Shown here piece after piece: positions 1 to 13,223 of a stretch of 64,000 nucleotides of DNA; position 1 is the stretch's first letter, and the number at the start of each line of letters is the position of its first letter. A program made the translations under genes and the position numbers. Under the pieces are notes generated by a model that saw nothing but the letters and a program-made list of their open reading frames with translations, searched no databases and was not told the origin of the DNA. Origin of the DNA: Plasmodium malariae (Eukaryota; Apicomplexa; Aconoidasida; Haemosporida; Plasmodiidae); NCBI RefSeq assembly GCF_900090045.1, contig NC_041787.1, positions 2,787,001-2,851,000 on the forward strand. Reading direction: 5' to 3'.

Positions 1-69
1 TAATAATATATATAATTATTATAACTAAATAATAAATTTTACGTTTTCCCCTGAACTCACGGATGTCAT
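1..69 (-). CDS. pir-like gene, exon 1 only (5' end, rest outside window)
   Basis: Reading the minus strand, ATG at 69-67 is followed by two codons (M-T-S) and then a GTGAGT splice donor at 60-55. This is the same plan as the pir pseudogene at 38836, where a nine-base exon 1 (M-E-S) is followed by GTAAGT. The upstream flank of the two sites is clearly related for more than 1 kb, which is the main support for calling such a tiny exon. Exon 2 would lie beyond the left edge; the other gene has a 162-nt intron here. pir genes encode variant proteins of infected erythrocytes. Whether this copy is intact cannot be judged. Confidence 0.55.
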
Positions 70-1340
70 TGTACCTAAGTATATGTGAATTAGATAACAA
101 AAATTAAATTCATATTAAGTTAATATTTTCATAAATATTAAAATAATACTGTATGTGTTGATATACTATGCATTCATTTATGTTATGCATTGAATTTAAA
201 AAATATTCCATAACAAAAGCTCCACATTAGTTTTTACTAAAACTGAAGTATAGTTTCTACAGTTTAAAATATACTCGTTCAAGAGTAAATATAATTAACT
301 CAAAAACAGGATTACCTTATCGTAATTAAAAATATTAGTGAAGAAAATACATTTTCCTTTTATATTTATTTATATAAGGATTATGTAATTTATTTATATT
401 TTATAAATAAACAGAAAATTAATTTTAGTAAATTTTCATATCAACTGAACGTTATATAGGAATATCTATATAGGAAACATCTTTTGTCTTGTAAAATAAT
501 ATAAATAGATAAATATTATCTTTTTAAAAAGTATATATTTTTCCGTTTTTTAATGATGAACTGTTTACAATCTTAAAATAATATCTTTCAAAATTATTTC
601 AGTTCATTTTTATTATACGTTATAATAATATATATGCTCGTTAAAAAATATAATTTATGGTTATTACTGAAGTTAAAATGTAAATATAATATATAAGTAT
701 AAAATATCTGTGATAAATAAAATATATTGATATTCAAAAAAAGAATACTGTTAATAATAAATGTATTTTTCTACAGATATACCATATTTTGTAATTATAA
801 AATAATAAATTAATTTACTGTATTATATTACATAGGAATATTCAAATAATTAGTTAAATTTTTATTACATTTGACTTATTATATTATAAATATATATATT
901 TGTCATATATTTATTTAATAAAAAGTTATTTTTATAATGTAAATATATTATAATTATATATTTAGAATAAAACACCAAAAAATTTTTTTACAATTGTTCT
1001 AAAGTCTATAATAAAATATGCTTTTGAAATTATTATGTACCTGTACAATAATAAAAATATTGATTAATATATCAACTAAAATTTATCATTATAATTTAAA
1101 TGATATGCATGCTGTTAAAAAACATATTTTTGATACGTATTTTACTTTCCATATATAGTAATATAATTTTGAAATTTATTATGATAATATTTTTAAATTT
1201 TGTATATTTCAATTATTTTATATTTATCTCTATTCTATGTCACATTAGTTATATTACAGAATAACATATGGTTCAAGATACTCAAAAAATAATAATAAAT
1301 TTTTTTTTTGCCATTTATAATATATTTGTAAATTATATTA
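70..1340 (-). repeat. pir upstream block, copy A
   Basis: This flank, upstream of the exon at 61-69, is related to 38837-40110 in the same relative order. Shared landmarks include GATTAATATATCAACTAA near 1062 (39862 in the other copy), TTTTACTTTCCAT near 1139 (39940), TATTCTATGTCA near 1212 (40028) and CAAGATACTCA near 1273 (40071). No coding sequence was found. It is a candidate promoter or 5' UTR region for pir genes; that role is inferred from position and conservation only. Confidence 0.7.
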
Positions 1341-2840
1341 CGCTTAGGCGTATTTAATATTATATATAAATAATGAAATATTATTAAATTTTAATTTTAT
1401 AAATAAATTTACCATAATATTAAATACATTTAAAACAAACGTAGAAAACTGTTAAAAAAAAGCTAAATCAATTTTACAATAATTGGAAAAAGTGCAATAT
1501 AAAAAATTTTTTATTTCCATTTTTTAGATGTGGTTGATTTTTAGTAAATCAATTAAAATTAAAATATAATGTGTTATAATAAATATTTAATTTATAGAAG
1601 TTACTTTTAAATTAATATATTTATTACTTTGTAATAATTTATAATCATTTATTCGAATATTGCATTATGTTAAATAATTATAACTGCTTAATTCAATAAA
1701 CTATTATTTTTCTCAATTTATAAGGGGAATACAAATAATATTATTATATTATAATAGTTTTGATATTAAATGTCATGTAAATATTCATGATAAAAAAATA
1801 TATATAATTTTTTATTAAAATTACATTTAATTATAAACATTGTATCAATAGAATAGAAAGCGGAACTAACTGAATATTCCGTCATGTATTATGGTTTTTA
1901 TTTTTATATAAATTAAAAATATAATTTTCTGAAAACGTAATTACGTAAGAAAAATTCAGTATATAAAAAAATTAAAATTTATAAATGCTTTTGAACCTTT
2001 TTTGTTGTATAATTTAATAATGGATTATAAAACGTATTATTTTTTTCCTAATTAAAAATATTAATTTTTTTATTAATACTGTATTTAAAAAAATTATAAA
2101 ATTATGTGAAATCATTTAGTATGAATAATATTATATATCAAAAGAGATTACTATAAAACTAAACAAAATATATTACTGATATAGCTTGTTCTCATGATAA
2201 AATATTAAATAGCCTCATACATTATTTCATACAACTAAGATATTAAAAATGTGGTCATAACATTAATAAATAGAAGAACAGTATTATGTATGTTTTCTTA
2301 TTTGTTGAAATAAATGTTTGTGTACTTGACAATAAATATTTATGACAATAATAACCGTTAAAACATTAATAGTTAAAAGGTATAACGTAACTCACATTCA
2401 TGTTAAATTTTCAGAATAAATTTTTAAATGTATCAGGGTAATATGATATATACGAGATTTTCAAACAAGTTTTTAGGGTGTACAATCACACTTTTTATTT
2501 TTATATATTCAAATGATTAAAAGAACCTTATAAAAATCAAAATAAAAAACACTGTAAAACAATTATAGGAACCTACAAAAAAAATATATTATATTATAGA
2601 TAAAGTATCTTATGAGCATTGCACGAATTATAAATACTGCATATATTACGAAATAAAGAAGATAATATAAAATAATGAATGTCAATTATGTTCTCAAATA
2701 ATTTACTAATACAAAGCCTAAAATTAATAAAATATTAGATGAATATTATCATCGCTATAATTTTCTTTATAGTGATATTACGCAATTAAATATATAGATA
2801 GATGATAAATATATGAATTAGTATTTAAAATATAATAAGA
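1341..2840. other. A+T-rich intergenic DNA
   Basis: No open frame of useful length, no splice-compatible exon and no recognisable repeat was seen. The sequence is mostly short A/T runs. Similarity to the region beyond 40.1 kb fades out here. Confidence 0.6.
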
Positions 2841-2845
2841 ATTTT

Positions 2846-4143
2846 AGTAGCAAAAGAACTTGTAAGTGTGATAGAATTAATAAAGTGGAATTAAGCCGTA
2901 ATATTATCAATGATTTATACGCAATAGAGAAAGATGTGTATTCGGGATATGAAATAAAGTTTATTCAGAATTCTGATATACATTTTAATGATAAAAGTAA
3001 TTCAGTTAAGAATATATCTGTATTAACATTTAAGTGTGAAGAATATTGTAATAAAATATTAGGTACTGATGAGGATGAAACCGCAGAAAAAAAAAATTAA
3101 ATTCTAAATTTTCGGTACCAGAATTTTTGAAGTCAGTTATGGTAGATGTTATAACATGGATAATGCCAATACTTCATTATATAATTATATCAGCTATTCG
3201 TGTTGATTAATACAAATTTACTTTAAGGTTTATATAATTAGATTGCATCTGGAAACAATGGAGAAAAAGGGAATTTTTAGATAGATTCATAACTAGTTCA
3301 TATTACAAAACGTAGTATAGATTTGGCAAAAACTTAAAGTGTAACAACTAGAATTAGGTATATCAAAGGATTCCTGAAGAAATAACTAAAATGTTATCTT
3401 TCTATAAAGGTACAAGTGATAAAGTTAAATGGAAATTTGTTAAAGAAGGAAGGTCTTGTCAATCATAAAAGATAAATGATGATAAACAAAAGATTTTCAA
3501 ATATATGGAAATATAGTATAAATCATATTACTTCGAAAAGGAAAAGAACTATTGAATTTAGAAATTGTATAATGAGGTGGTATGGTTCACTGAAAAATTA
3601 AAAGAATTATTTAAAAAATAATAAGAAGAAAATGGAAGAGTAATAGAATCGTCCCAAATTAATTCATTACTATTAGGACATTGAATATATGTGCAAGTTG
3701 GAAAGACTAATCAAGAAGTGGTTCTTGATATTAAAAGTTCAAATGGCAAGTTCTCTCTACTAAAAATAAAAAATCTAATATATTGCATATTAATTTTGTT
3801 CATATTACCATTATAATTACTTTAGTAATGGAAATAATTCTTCTTTATTTCTTAATTTTAAAATAAATTCCAAAGTTTATCCTGTATTTTGTATACATTA
3901 AAAGTTTCCATTTATAATGTGTTTTCCTTAAAATGTTTTAATTTTATAATGATTTTATTATATATGTATACTTATTTCATTTGTTGAATAGTTTATTTCC
4001 GATGGATCTTGTATATGTGGAATTAAAAAAAGGAAAAGAAGATATAAAAATAATTTCCGTGAATTAACAAATACAATGATTATCAGAGAGGGCCTCAGAA
4101 AGTATTGATGTGAATTATAACAAAAGGATAATGAACGTAGCAA
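2846..4143 (+). pseudogene. Decayed membrane-protein gene, probably pir-like
   Basis: Codon-like sequence runs along the plus strand but is broken by many stops and frame changes. The first open block (about 2846-3100) contains SSKRTCKCDRINKVELSR, KDVYSGYEIKF and FKCEEYCNKILG. Later blocks give PEFLKSVMVDVITW (from about 3120), WKQWRKREFLDRF (about 3250), KLYNEVVWFTEKLKELF (about 3562-3618), then a hydrophobic stretch LIYCILILFILPL (about 3775). Near 4000 an AG is followed by TTTATTCCGATGGATCTTG-like sequence, resembling the TTTACTCC...GG(A)TC start of pir last exons here. A basic tail (GIKKRKRRYKNNFRELTN) follows. Cysteine-bearing ectodomain, one membrane helix and a basic cytoplasmic exon fit the pir plan, but the body is too decayed to name firmly. 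It could be another exported family. Confidence 0.45.
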
Positions 4144-7100
4144 ATAAGTAGAATGAGCTACATCTTTTTATTGTTATGAAAAATATGAACTTATATTAAA
4201 TATATAAAATTTATACAAAAATGTATTAATAAATATTTATATTCAATGACAATAAAGAAAGAAAAACAGAAAAACAAGATATATAATTAAAAAATATATA
4301 TTTATCTTGTGAATTCTTTTTGCTTATTTACATGTAAGTTTTTGTATTTTTTTAGTAATATTATTACATTAATTTATTGTGCAATATTTTCTTTTTTTAT
4401 AAGTTTTTTTTTTTTACATTATTATGATTTTAAAAGACAATATTACCATATTATATATGTAAAAAAAATAAATTCTATTTTGATATTTATGAATAATTTA
4501 GAGCTGTAGTACGTTATGAGATACGGTGATATATTGGTAAAATATTTTTTATTAGCATTAATTGTACTTATGAAATAGTATAACGATTTAATTTTATGCC
4601 TTTTTAAAGCTTTTAATATAAAAAATATATTACAGTTATATTTAACATAAAAATAAATTTGAAGTTCTAAATTTGTTTATTTCATATAAAGCCAGTAATT
4701 TAGTATGTATATTTTCTGCATATCTTAAAATGTAAACTTCATAGCACGGCGATTCATAGATTAATTTATTTTTATAAACAAAATATTTATAAATATCAAT
4801 TAATGCCTAAAAATAATTTTAACATCTATAAAGAAATATAATGATTTTTCTACAAAATATATGTATTATTATTTTACATAATATTTTGCATAAAATAATA
4901 TTCCATTTGTGCAACACTTATTTTAAATATATAAAACAAAGTATATGAATAACCTTATTATTGTAAAGTATAATATATTTATTAAATACATACAAATGAA
5001 AAGTTGCACATTAAAAATATAATTCAAATATAATATTACTGTTATTTTGTGTTAATTATTGGAATGATATATTATATTTGTAAAAGAAAAATTTATAAAA
5101 ATTCATAATTAAAAATGTTAATATAATTATTTGTGTCAAAGAAAAAGCATCATGAAAAAATAAATATCATATAAAGAAATTAAAACCATTGTCCTTAAAA
5201 AATTAAATCTTACTAATTTTAATGTTTATTATTATAAATAAAATATTAATTGAAATTCTATTAAAAATTGTTAAATAAATAAATTTTTATTATTTAAAAG
5301 TTCAATATTAAGAAAAAAAAAAAATTAAATTTAATCATTTAAAAAAAAAGTATATAAAATAAAAAAAAATGCTTATAAAGCAACTTAATATGAACCTACA
5401 GAAATTATAATATAAAGATAATTACGAATCAAAAAGTTATGGAAAACATATTTTTGCTTATCATTGATTTATATAAAAGTATTGTTAAATATTAATATGT
5501 AATACAAAAAAATTAATTTTGTTTAATATATATCATAAGCATTTGCTTTTTTGAACTTTAAACGTAGTAATTACATTCTTTTACTTTATTTTATATGCCC
5601 ATTTTTTTTATATTTTTTTTTACATTATTATTTTTTTTTTTTTATTTGTAATTTTTCTTTTATTAAATAATTATGTTTTAAATAATATATTCTTTATAAA
5701 TTTTTTTTTTTTAATTTACAAATGTTACACTATCAGATTATATAAGAAATTAAGTATTATGAAAATATTTTTTTAATATATAATAAAATGGTATTTCTAG
5801 TGATATTTTTACTAAATAGATTTGAATTTACTAATAATACAAAATGTATTTATTATGATTGGAAAAATATACATAAATATTATATGAAATAATCTTATAT
5901 GTAATATAAAAGAGATTTTATAATAGAAGAAAAAAAGACTTTATTCGTTTAGTTTTTATACTCATTCCCTTGTTATACAACTATGCTTTCACAAAATACA
6001 TTATGTATATGAATTGAAAACTAATTCTCAATATATAAGAAATGAAATTAATAAGAAAAAAAGTATCACTACAATATAATTGTTAATAGTTGTAAGAGAA
6101 CTATATTTTTTCTGTATGGTTATTATTATATAACATATATTTCATTTGCATTTTTCTTTTTTATTTTTACATTTTTAAAATAAAGATAACGAATATACTA
6201 CAATTTGCAAAAAAAAACTATTCTTTAATTTTGATTAATATGTGAACTTTTGTGTATATAAAGGGCTCTATAACATTGTAATTAACTTTTTATTATGATT
6301 TATTATTACCATATGGTGAGTTTTTACAAGAATTGATACTTTTAGAATAGTACATAATTCTTAATATAAATATGAAAAAGATACATCGTTAATATATACG
6401 TTCTATAGTTTGTGAATATTACATGTATTATAAATATTTCAATGGTTTAGGTTTTTTATATAGGTGTTCGTTATTGAGTTATTTTGAAATATTTATATTA
6501 ACCCTATAATTATACAATCTAACTTCCATTCTTAATAGTAATTATTGTGAATATATATTGAGTATAAAAATTTCAAAATAGTTTTTGTCGTAAAATATAC
6601 AATTACTAGTTACTAAAAGAGACTTATAATTAATTATTTAAATTTGAATAATTATAAGTATTTATATGCATAAAGTTATTAGAATCATAATTTAAAAAAA
6701 AAATAGTTTATTTATTTTTTACGTAATAACAATTAAACCTCTCTTATGTAGAATACTATATACTACGTAATAAGCATATGAAAATTGAAGGTCTCTTTTT
6801 ATTTTATATATGTAATAATTTTTTAGATTATTGGTATAATAAATATTACTATTTTTTTTGTTCTTCTTATTATATAAATATTTCTTCTAAATATATATAT
6901 TTAATTAAAAATAAAATGAAAACTGTGTTAATAATTTTGAAAATGTTTATTTAGAAATTGTATGTATTAATTTAATTAAAAATATAATTTTCAAAACTCA
7001 TTTTACAATAATAACAAATTAGTACTTTCTGTCCTTTAAAACATATATTATTATTTAATAGATTAAGCAGTATTTTATACGTTAGATCATTTAAATATAT

Positions 7101-7726
7101 TATGGAAATGAAAGGATATATATAGTATATGTTGAAAATAAAGGAATACAATAAATGTTAGAGCAGAAAAAGTTGTATAAAATATTATTATTTTTTTATA
7201 TTATTACCATTAGCATATTATTGCAATAATATTTTTTTAAAATATAATATTTATAAAATTTGAATTATTAATGAAAAAAAAGGATATAAATTAGATATCG
7301 CATCTTAGTCGTATAGAATAATGGTTAATATATAATCTATATTTTGTATTATTTGAATATTTATAAATATTAAGATATTCATTTATCCTTTATATTATGA
7401 AATACAATAAAAATAAAATTATTTAATTTCTGTATTATATTAAAAAGTTAAATTGTATATTTTGAGTATTTATGAATAAATACAAATTTTGTTAAAATTA
7501 ACTTTTATACATAACATTAAAATAAAAATTATATAATATATTTTTAATGTTTCTATTCTTTATATCTATTGAATAAAACATTTTAATTATATATATGTTA
7601 TATTATGTTTTTATAACTAAATAAAAATTAATACAAAAAATATATTATTATTTATAATTAAAAAAATATTATCATATTGTTGTATCCTATCTTATAGAAC
7701 ATAGTACAATTTTAAAATTATATATC
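4144..7726. other. Intergenic DNA upstream of the first fam gene
   Basis: Homopolymer-rich DNA with long T runs around 5600-5715 and no supported gene. A 66-codon open frame at 4309-4509 is mostly F, I and Y codons and looks like chance. The last 400 nt carry the fam upstream signature (see 7333-7350). The stretch from about 7300 belongs to the block duplicated at 51.1-53.8 kb. Confidence 0.6.
7333..7350 (+). repeat. Conserved fam 5' element (weak copy)
   Basis: AATCTATATTTTGTATT starts about 390 nt before the ATG of the next gene. It is the poorest match to the TCTATATTCTATACATTCTA element found upstream of the other fam genes. Confidence 0.4.
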
Positions 7727-8591
7727 ATGGAACATAAAATTAAGTCCATCTGTTTTATGAAAATTGGGTTGCTTATCCTTTTAACTTGGATATATCATTT
7801 TTACAATGAAGAGGTATGATATTATTATTTAAAAACATTTGTGTTTTTTATTTAACAGGTTTTTATTTTCATCAACTCGAATTTCGAGAATGTGTTTATT
7901 TAATCGATAAAATAATAAATATTTTCTATTTTATTAGAGCACATTTCATATATTGTATGGACAGAAAAAATATGATATAAAATTATATTTAAGTCATTTT
8001 AGAATATTAAGAGGATGTGATGAAAAAAATAATTCAAATATTGTAGAGCCAGAACAACAGATACATAAAGATGAAGAGAATGATGGAAAAGCTATGTCCA
8101 ACAACAGAAGGAAAAACAAACAAACAAACGTACAATCAAGAAGAAGTTCATTATATGAAGAATTCAATAAAAACTATAAAGTGCAAAAGAAGTTAATATA
8201 TGGAAAAAAAAAGTTATCTCCTTTTGAAAGAAAATTTTTCAAGCAACTAGATTACATAGATTTTATTATAAAAAAAAAACCGTTATTAAGAAATAAGGCA
8301 TACCGAAAATTAGTGTGTAAAAAGTTTGGACACAAAATGTTTTTACTTACTTTAGTACTCTCATTCGTATTATTAGCATCATTAGGAGGTACAATTGGTG
8401 GTTTTTTTGGTCAAAGTGATAAATTATATGGTACTAGTGCTTCTAGTATAACTGATATAACTTTATCATATGATTATAGTATATCATTTCTTGTATTTTT
8501 GGGTACATTAATTGTCATATTGATAATATTTCCTTCTTTTACTTATATGAAATTTACAAAACATAAAAGAATTTTGAAGAAGAAATGTTAG
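7727..8591 (+). CDS. Exported two-TM protein, divergent fam-l-like
   Basis: Two exons, 7727-7813 and 7938-8591, joined across a GT-AG intron in phase 0, give 246 residues. Exon 1 encodes a basic start and a hydrophobic core (IGLLILLTWIYHFYNEE), acting as signal or anchor. Residues 53-55 have FRILRG, an RxL site resembling a PEXEL export motif but lacking the usual E, Q or D. A charged low-complexity linker follows. Residues 123-159 (FERKFFKQLDYIDF...YRKLVCKKFG) align with the fam-l motif KIFKELDYxxFLK...YKKIIxKKYG, so I place it as a distant fam-l relative. Predicted helices lie near 163-185 and 210-231, with a short G/S/Y-rich loop and a basic tail. It lacks the fam-l loop cysteines. Export to the infected red cell is inferred from family architecture. 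Related broken copies lie at 35.6 and 51.5 kb. Confidence 0.85.
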
Positions 8592-8856
8592 AATGGATAA
8601 ACGAAATATTTTTCTTTCTGTGAAGTACGAGTTAATATGAATAAATAAATCTAGTATAGTTATATACTTAATAAACTTGTAAATGATTGCTTAAATCATA
8701 TAAATGTAAGTATACGTAGTTAGTATTTTTGATACATAAGAATAAATAAATATTGTATTAATATTTTTGTGAATTTCAATGTTTTAGGGTTTTTCAATAT
8801 GAGTTTTCGAGTATTGCTTCAGTTATATTAAGTCTTAAGGATTGATACTTATACTT

Positions 8857-8918
8857 ATGTATTAAAATAGATTCTTATGAATTGTATATATTTGTTCGTT
8901 ATAATTAATATATAATAG
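8857..8918 (+). repeat. Conserved fam 3' element
   Basis: ATGTATTAAAATAGATTCTT followed by an ATAATTAATATATAATA tract begins 266 nt after the stop codon of the upstream gene. It could be 3' UTR or a termination/polyadenylation region; function not established. Confidence 0.6.
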
Positions 8919-10819
8919 TATAGTTTGTAGAATTTTATCAAGGTGTTATAATTTGCAATTAAAATAAAAATTGATGGTCTCAATTTTCATATTATTCTAG
9001 GTAAAAACGGTTATTTGTTTACATAAATTTAATATGATCATTCTTAGTTTTAAAATAAGATAAAATGTGTCTTTTTTTTTATTTAATGAAACAAAGTGAG
9101 GATTTTTTGTTATATTGATATAAATATATATATTTCCTTAAAAAAACTTAGTATTCATTGTATAAAAACTATTTATAAGTTGTTTTATAATTCATATTTA
9201 CCGCAAAATTCTATTTATGGTTATGTATTTTTTTAATTTTGTATAAATGTGAATTTACCAATATAGATGTAAACAAATACTTTATAATTGGAGATTATAT
9301 ATAATAGTTAACTATGTAAAACAATGTTTTTATAATTTAATGAAGTATTAATTTAATATATAATTTTATTATTGTTACTAATTGTAGAGTTAATTATATT
9401 TTGAATAAATTATTTAATATATTTTATATTGAAAATTTATAAACATATATATCCTGTATATCGTTCTTAATTTATTTGTGGTTCAGAAAATAAATTTAAT
9501 GAAATATTTATAGACAATATGCAGATATAATTTCTTTTTTCTATCCTAATAGTAAATATCTAAGGGCTTATGTATCTAGACAAATCTATATAATTTTAGA
9601 ACTTATTAAAAAATATATTTAATTTTTACAATACTTTAACAATGCTTGAGTATTTGTTTATATGTCTTTAATACTTTTTATAGTTTTCCATAAATATATT
9701 AGGTAATATTTTAATATCATTATATGGATATACAAAAATGCCTAAATCTTATAGTGACCATTTCTACTTTTTTCATATTTATGCGTTTACCGTTTTAATA
9801 ATATAAAAATAAAAGAAATTTTCGTTTTTTCTATATATATCTCACAACATAGATTCAAGATTCAAGATGTTTCTATGAAATATTCATTATTTATTAATAA
9901 ACATTTAGCTTTAATAATATTTTTATATAAGATATGATTGTTTTTGTTAATTATTATAGTTATCTATAAAGACAAAGATACGAAGTGTTATATTTATATT
10001 ATTACGCATATGCGAACACTGATTAAATTCCCCTTTATTAAAATTACATAAGTATTTATGATCAAATAAATTAATAACAAAAATATATTTAAACCATAAG
10101 TCTTTTTTCTTAGTGATAAAAAAAATTTCCACACAAGTATTATTATATAATTTTAATGTTTTTTTTTCTACCTCACTAAAATAGTAAACGTAGGTCTTTA
10201 TATAAGTATATTATGTAATTATATTAGAATCATACTCAGGTGTATCTTATAATTTTGCATTATTATTATATACATTTATTCAGTAATTTTTGTTTTTTTG
10301 TATTTTTTTTAATATACACTTCATTTAATATATAAGGTTTTTATTTTATATTTGTAATGATTATTATAATAGAAAAGTTATAAATTAGAATTATTTGTAG
10401 TACGATGTGCTATATAGTACGTTCTAACGCTTATATGTATCTGAAAATTTTTCGGAACAATGAATAGTTGATTGATTATTTCGTTCATCTAAATATTTAA
10501 AAAATTTTATATTTTTTTTTATTGAAGACAACATCGTTTTCCAAATAAAGTAAAATATTATTAAAAAATATATATATCTAAATATAATACAATTAATGTT
10601 GTAATTCATAATCATAATTTTTCAAAGAAATTATACAACGTTATTATTATTTCTAATTGAAATAATTTGTAGTTTCGGAAAATGAAAAAATATATAAAAT
10701 AATACAATAAATGTTAATGTAATTAATGGAAATGTTTAGATAAATTTTTATTAAATGACATACGAATGCGATTCTGCTGGTTATAACTTCTCGAGTAAAA
10801 ATTTTATAGAAAATGTTAT

Positions 10820-10890
10820 TCATTGAAATTCAGGATATTCCTGTACCTCATTGTCAGCTTTTAAGTATAGCCAACTTCTGCGGATGTATT
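10820..10890 (-). pseudogene. Possible relic of a pir last exon
   Basis: Minus-strand sequence ACATCCGCAGAAGTTGGCTA resembles the TTTACTCCTGCGAAGTCGTGG start of the pir last exon at 37863. One frame gives RRSWLYLKADNEVQEYPEFQ and then a stop. The stretch is richer in G+C than its surroundings. No matching membrane exon was found upstream, so this is weak. Confidence 0.25.
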
Positions 10891-12860
10891 GTTTTTACGT
10901 TTATAATATTTATATTTAATAATTTTAAATTTCACACAAAAACTATTGTTATTTTGTATAATGCATCTATATATAGTTCATTATTTAATTAATCCTATTT
11001 TACTGTACGTAAGTAAAGATTATATATATTTACTGAAAAATGAGAAATTTTTAGAAATAGTAAAGGAAATATTTTTTATTAAAAATATGCGAAAAGGGAA
11101 ATTTTAAAAAGTTTTTCCTTTTTGTAAAGCTAAATATATAGACATACGCAAATAAACTGTGCTTATAAGCATATAAGAGATATTCTACATTGCATAAAAT
11201 TTGAACATTTAATTAAATGTTTTATTTTTTGTCGGGATATTACCATATAGCTTATGACTATGAAAATAATTTTTGGAAACATAATGTTATTTAATATTTA
11301 ATTTATTAATATGTATTAAGCATTAATAATATTTTTTATTATATATAAAATAAAAAATATTAAAAACATGTAAAATTTATATATATATGTATATATATAT
11401 AATATCATAATTCACATATTGTGAATATATTGTATGAGGAGACAATTAAATATTATAATGGAAATGAAGATATTTATATCTGATTTACTAATATATGAGA
11501 AAATATAAATAATTTAAACGAAAATGGATTTATATTTTTAAATAAAAGTTAAGAAAAAATGAATGTTGCTAAAATTGTAAAGATTTATTTATAAATATAT
11601 TATTAGAACGCCTTTACTATAAAATGAAATTGTATTACATAATTTATTTTATAAAATATGAGTATATTATTGTGAGTATTTAAAATAATTTGTGATACAT
11701 ATTATATAAAAATATTAATTGAATATAAAAAAGTGAGATGAACAATTGTGGAGAATCCAAAAAGAAATTAAATATGAGTCTTTATAAATATTGTCACTGA
11801 TATATTTGTTAAAACAAAGAAAAAGTAATAATGTTAATTTTTGTATGGATTTTTGGTCTTATTTATAATTTAAAAATGTATTTTAAATTAAAAATTTTTT
11901 TTCTTTTTTTTAATTGTTACGATGGAAAACATAACTATTTATGAATAATAATAGCATGCTATTTATTTGATGATTATATTAACTTTACCCATATGATTTT
12001 TATAATTATCAGTTTATTAGATATAAAAATTATAAAAATAGAAATATTATGGAACAGTTTATTTTTTTTATTAAAAGTGTTTTTAATATAATATTATTTA
12101 TTAATATATCTATGTTGATTTATTATGCTGCATCTCTGAAACTTATTCCCAATACACTATTTTTAAAAGAATAAATAAAAAGTAATATATTTTTTCTGAA
12201 ATTATAAACAGAAAAATTACTTAATTATGTATTATAGTAGATTATTTTGATATTCTTTCTAATTGTTTATGTACACATTGTATACTTTATATTATATATG
12301 AATTTATTTCATTTGATATATTTATAAATATATAAAATTTTATATAATATTTCTGTGACATTATGACTTTTAAACTTTTTTTCTGTTTCCTTAATATAAT
12401 AATATTAACTCTAAATATATATAATTAATTAAAAAGAAAATTAAAAATTTGAGTAGATAAATTTTTGGATTTATAATTTAGAAATAATAGGATAAATTTA
12501 ACTTAAAATACACAATTCTGAAAGATTACGCTACGAAAATAAAAATTTAGTTTTTATTTGCTCTTAGATTGCGCATTTATTTGTATATTATGTTATTCCA
12601 TTCAAATTTTCCTTCTTCATATAATTACATTCAATAAAATATAGTATATATTTAAAGACGAATTAAGGTATTTGTTATAATTAACATAATATAATATGTA
12701 TTTTTTTGTTATTACCGTTATTATATTATAATAATTAATATTTTACTAAAAATTATTAGTTTTTCAAGAATATAATATTTATAAAACTAAAATTATTAAT
12801 AGAATAGAATTATTAATATCAATAATTATTATATTAATATACAGGGAAATATATAATATA

Positions 12861-12912
12861 TATTTTCTCTATATTCTGGATAGTAGATAGGCTCAACATT
12901 TGTATATAAATG
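12861..12912 (+). repeat. Conserved fam 5' element
   Basis: TCTCTATATTCTGGATAG followed by GGCTCAACATTTGTATATA lies about 350 nt before the fam-m ATG. CTCAACATTT is shared with the copy at 29932, so the element extends past the TATTC core. Confidence 0.5.
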
Positions 12913-13223
12913 GAAATGACTTATTTATTTCTTAATTTATTTTGAAAATTATTAATAAAAGAATCATTTAATTATAGAACTATCTTATGAAAATATATTA
13001 TATATTATAAATAATTATGAGGCAGTTAGAATTATATTATTTTAATGAAAATAATTTTACATTGTATAACTGGTAAAATACAAAATACTTCTATACATTT
13101 TACTTGTATTTAGTAAGTAATAATAAAAATATTATATTAAATAAATATAGTATCTTTTATCATTAGAAATTTATTAGTATAAAATTTTTCCTTGAATATA
13201 TGATAATATTAATATTTTATAAC

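Larger units (their letters stand above)
7300..10135 (+). repeat. Segmental duplication, copy A
   Basis: The 7727 gene and its flanks recur, diverged, at about 51100-53850. Non-coding matches far downstream of the gene are clear. TACAATACTTTAACAATGC at about 9628 matches TACAATACTTTAATAATGC at about 53407, AGTATTTGTTTATA follows in both, and ATTAAATTCCCCTTTAT occurs at about 10022 and 53803. The boundaries are approximate. Confidence 0.8.
8592..13223. other. Intergenic DNA between two fam genes
   Basis: No intact gene. It holds the 3' element at 8857, the distal half of the duplicated block (to about 10135), and a possible pir tail relic at 10820-10890. Open frames at 9947-10132 and 10424-10615 (minus) lack family features and overlap duplicated non-coding sequence or A/T runs. 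The last 500 nt contain a 5' element near 12865. Confidence 0.6.
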
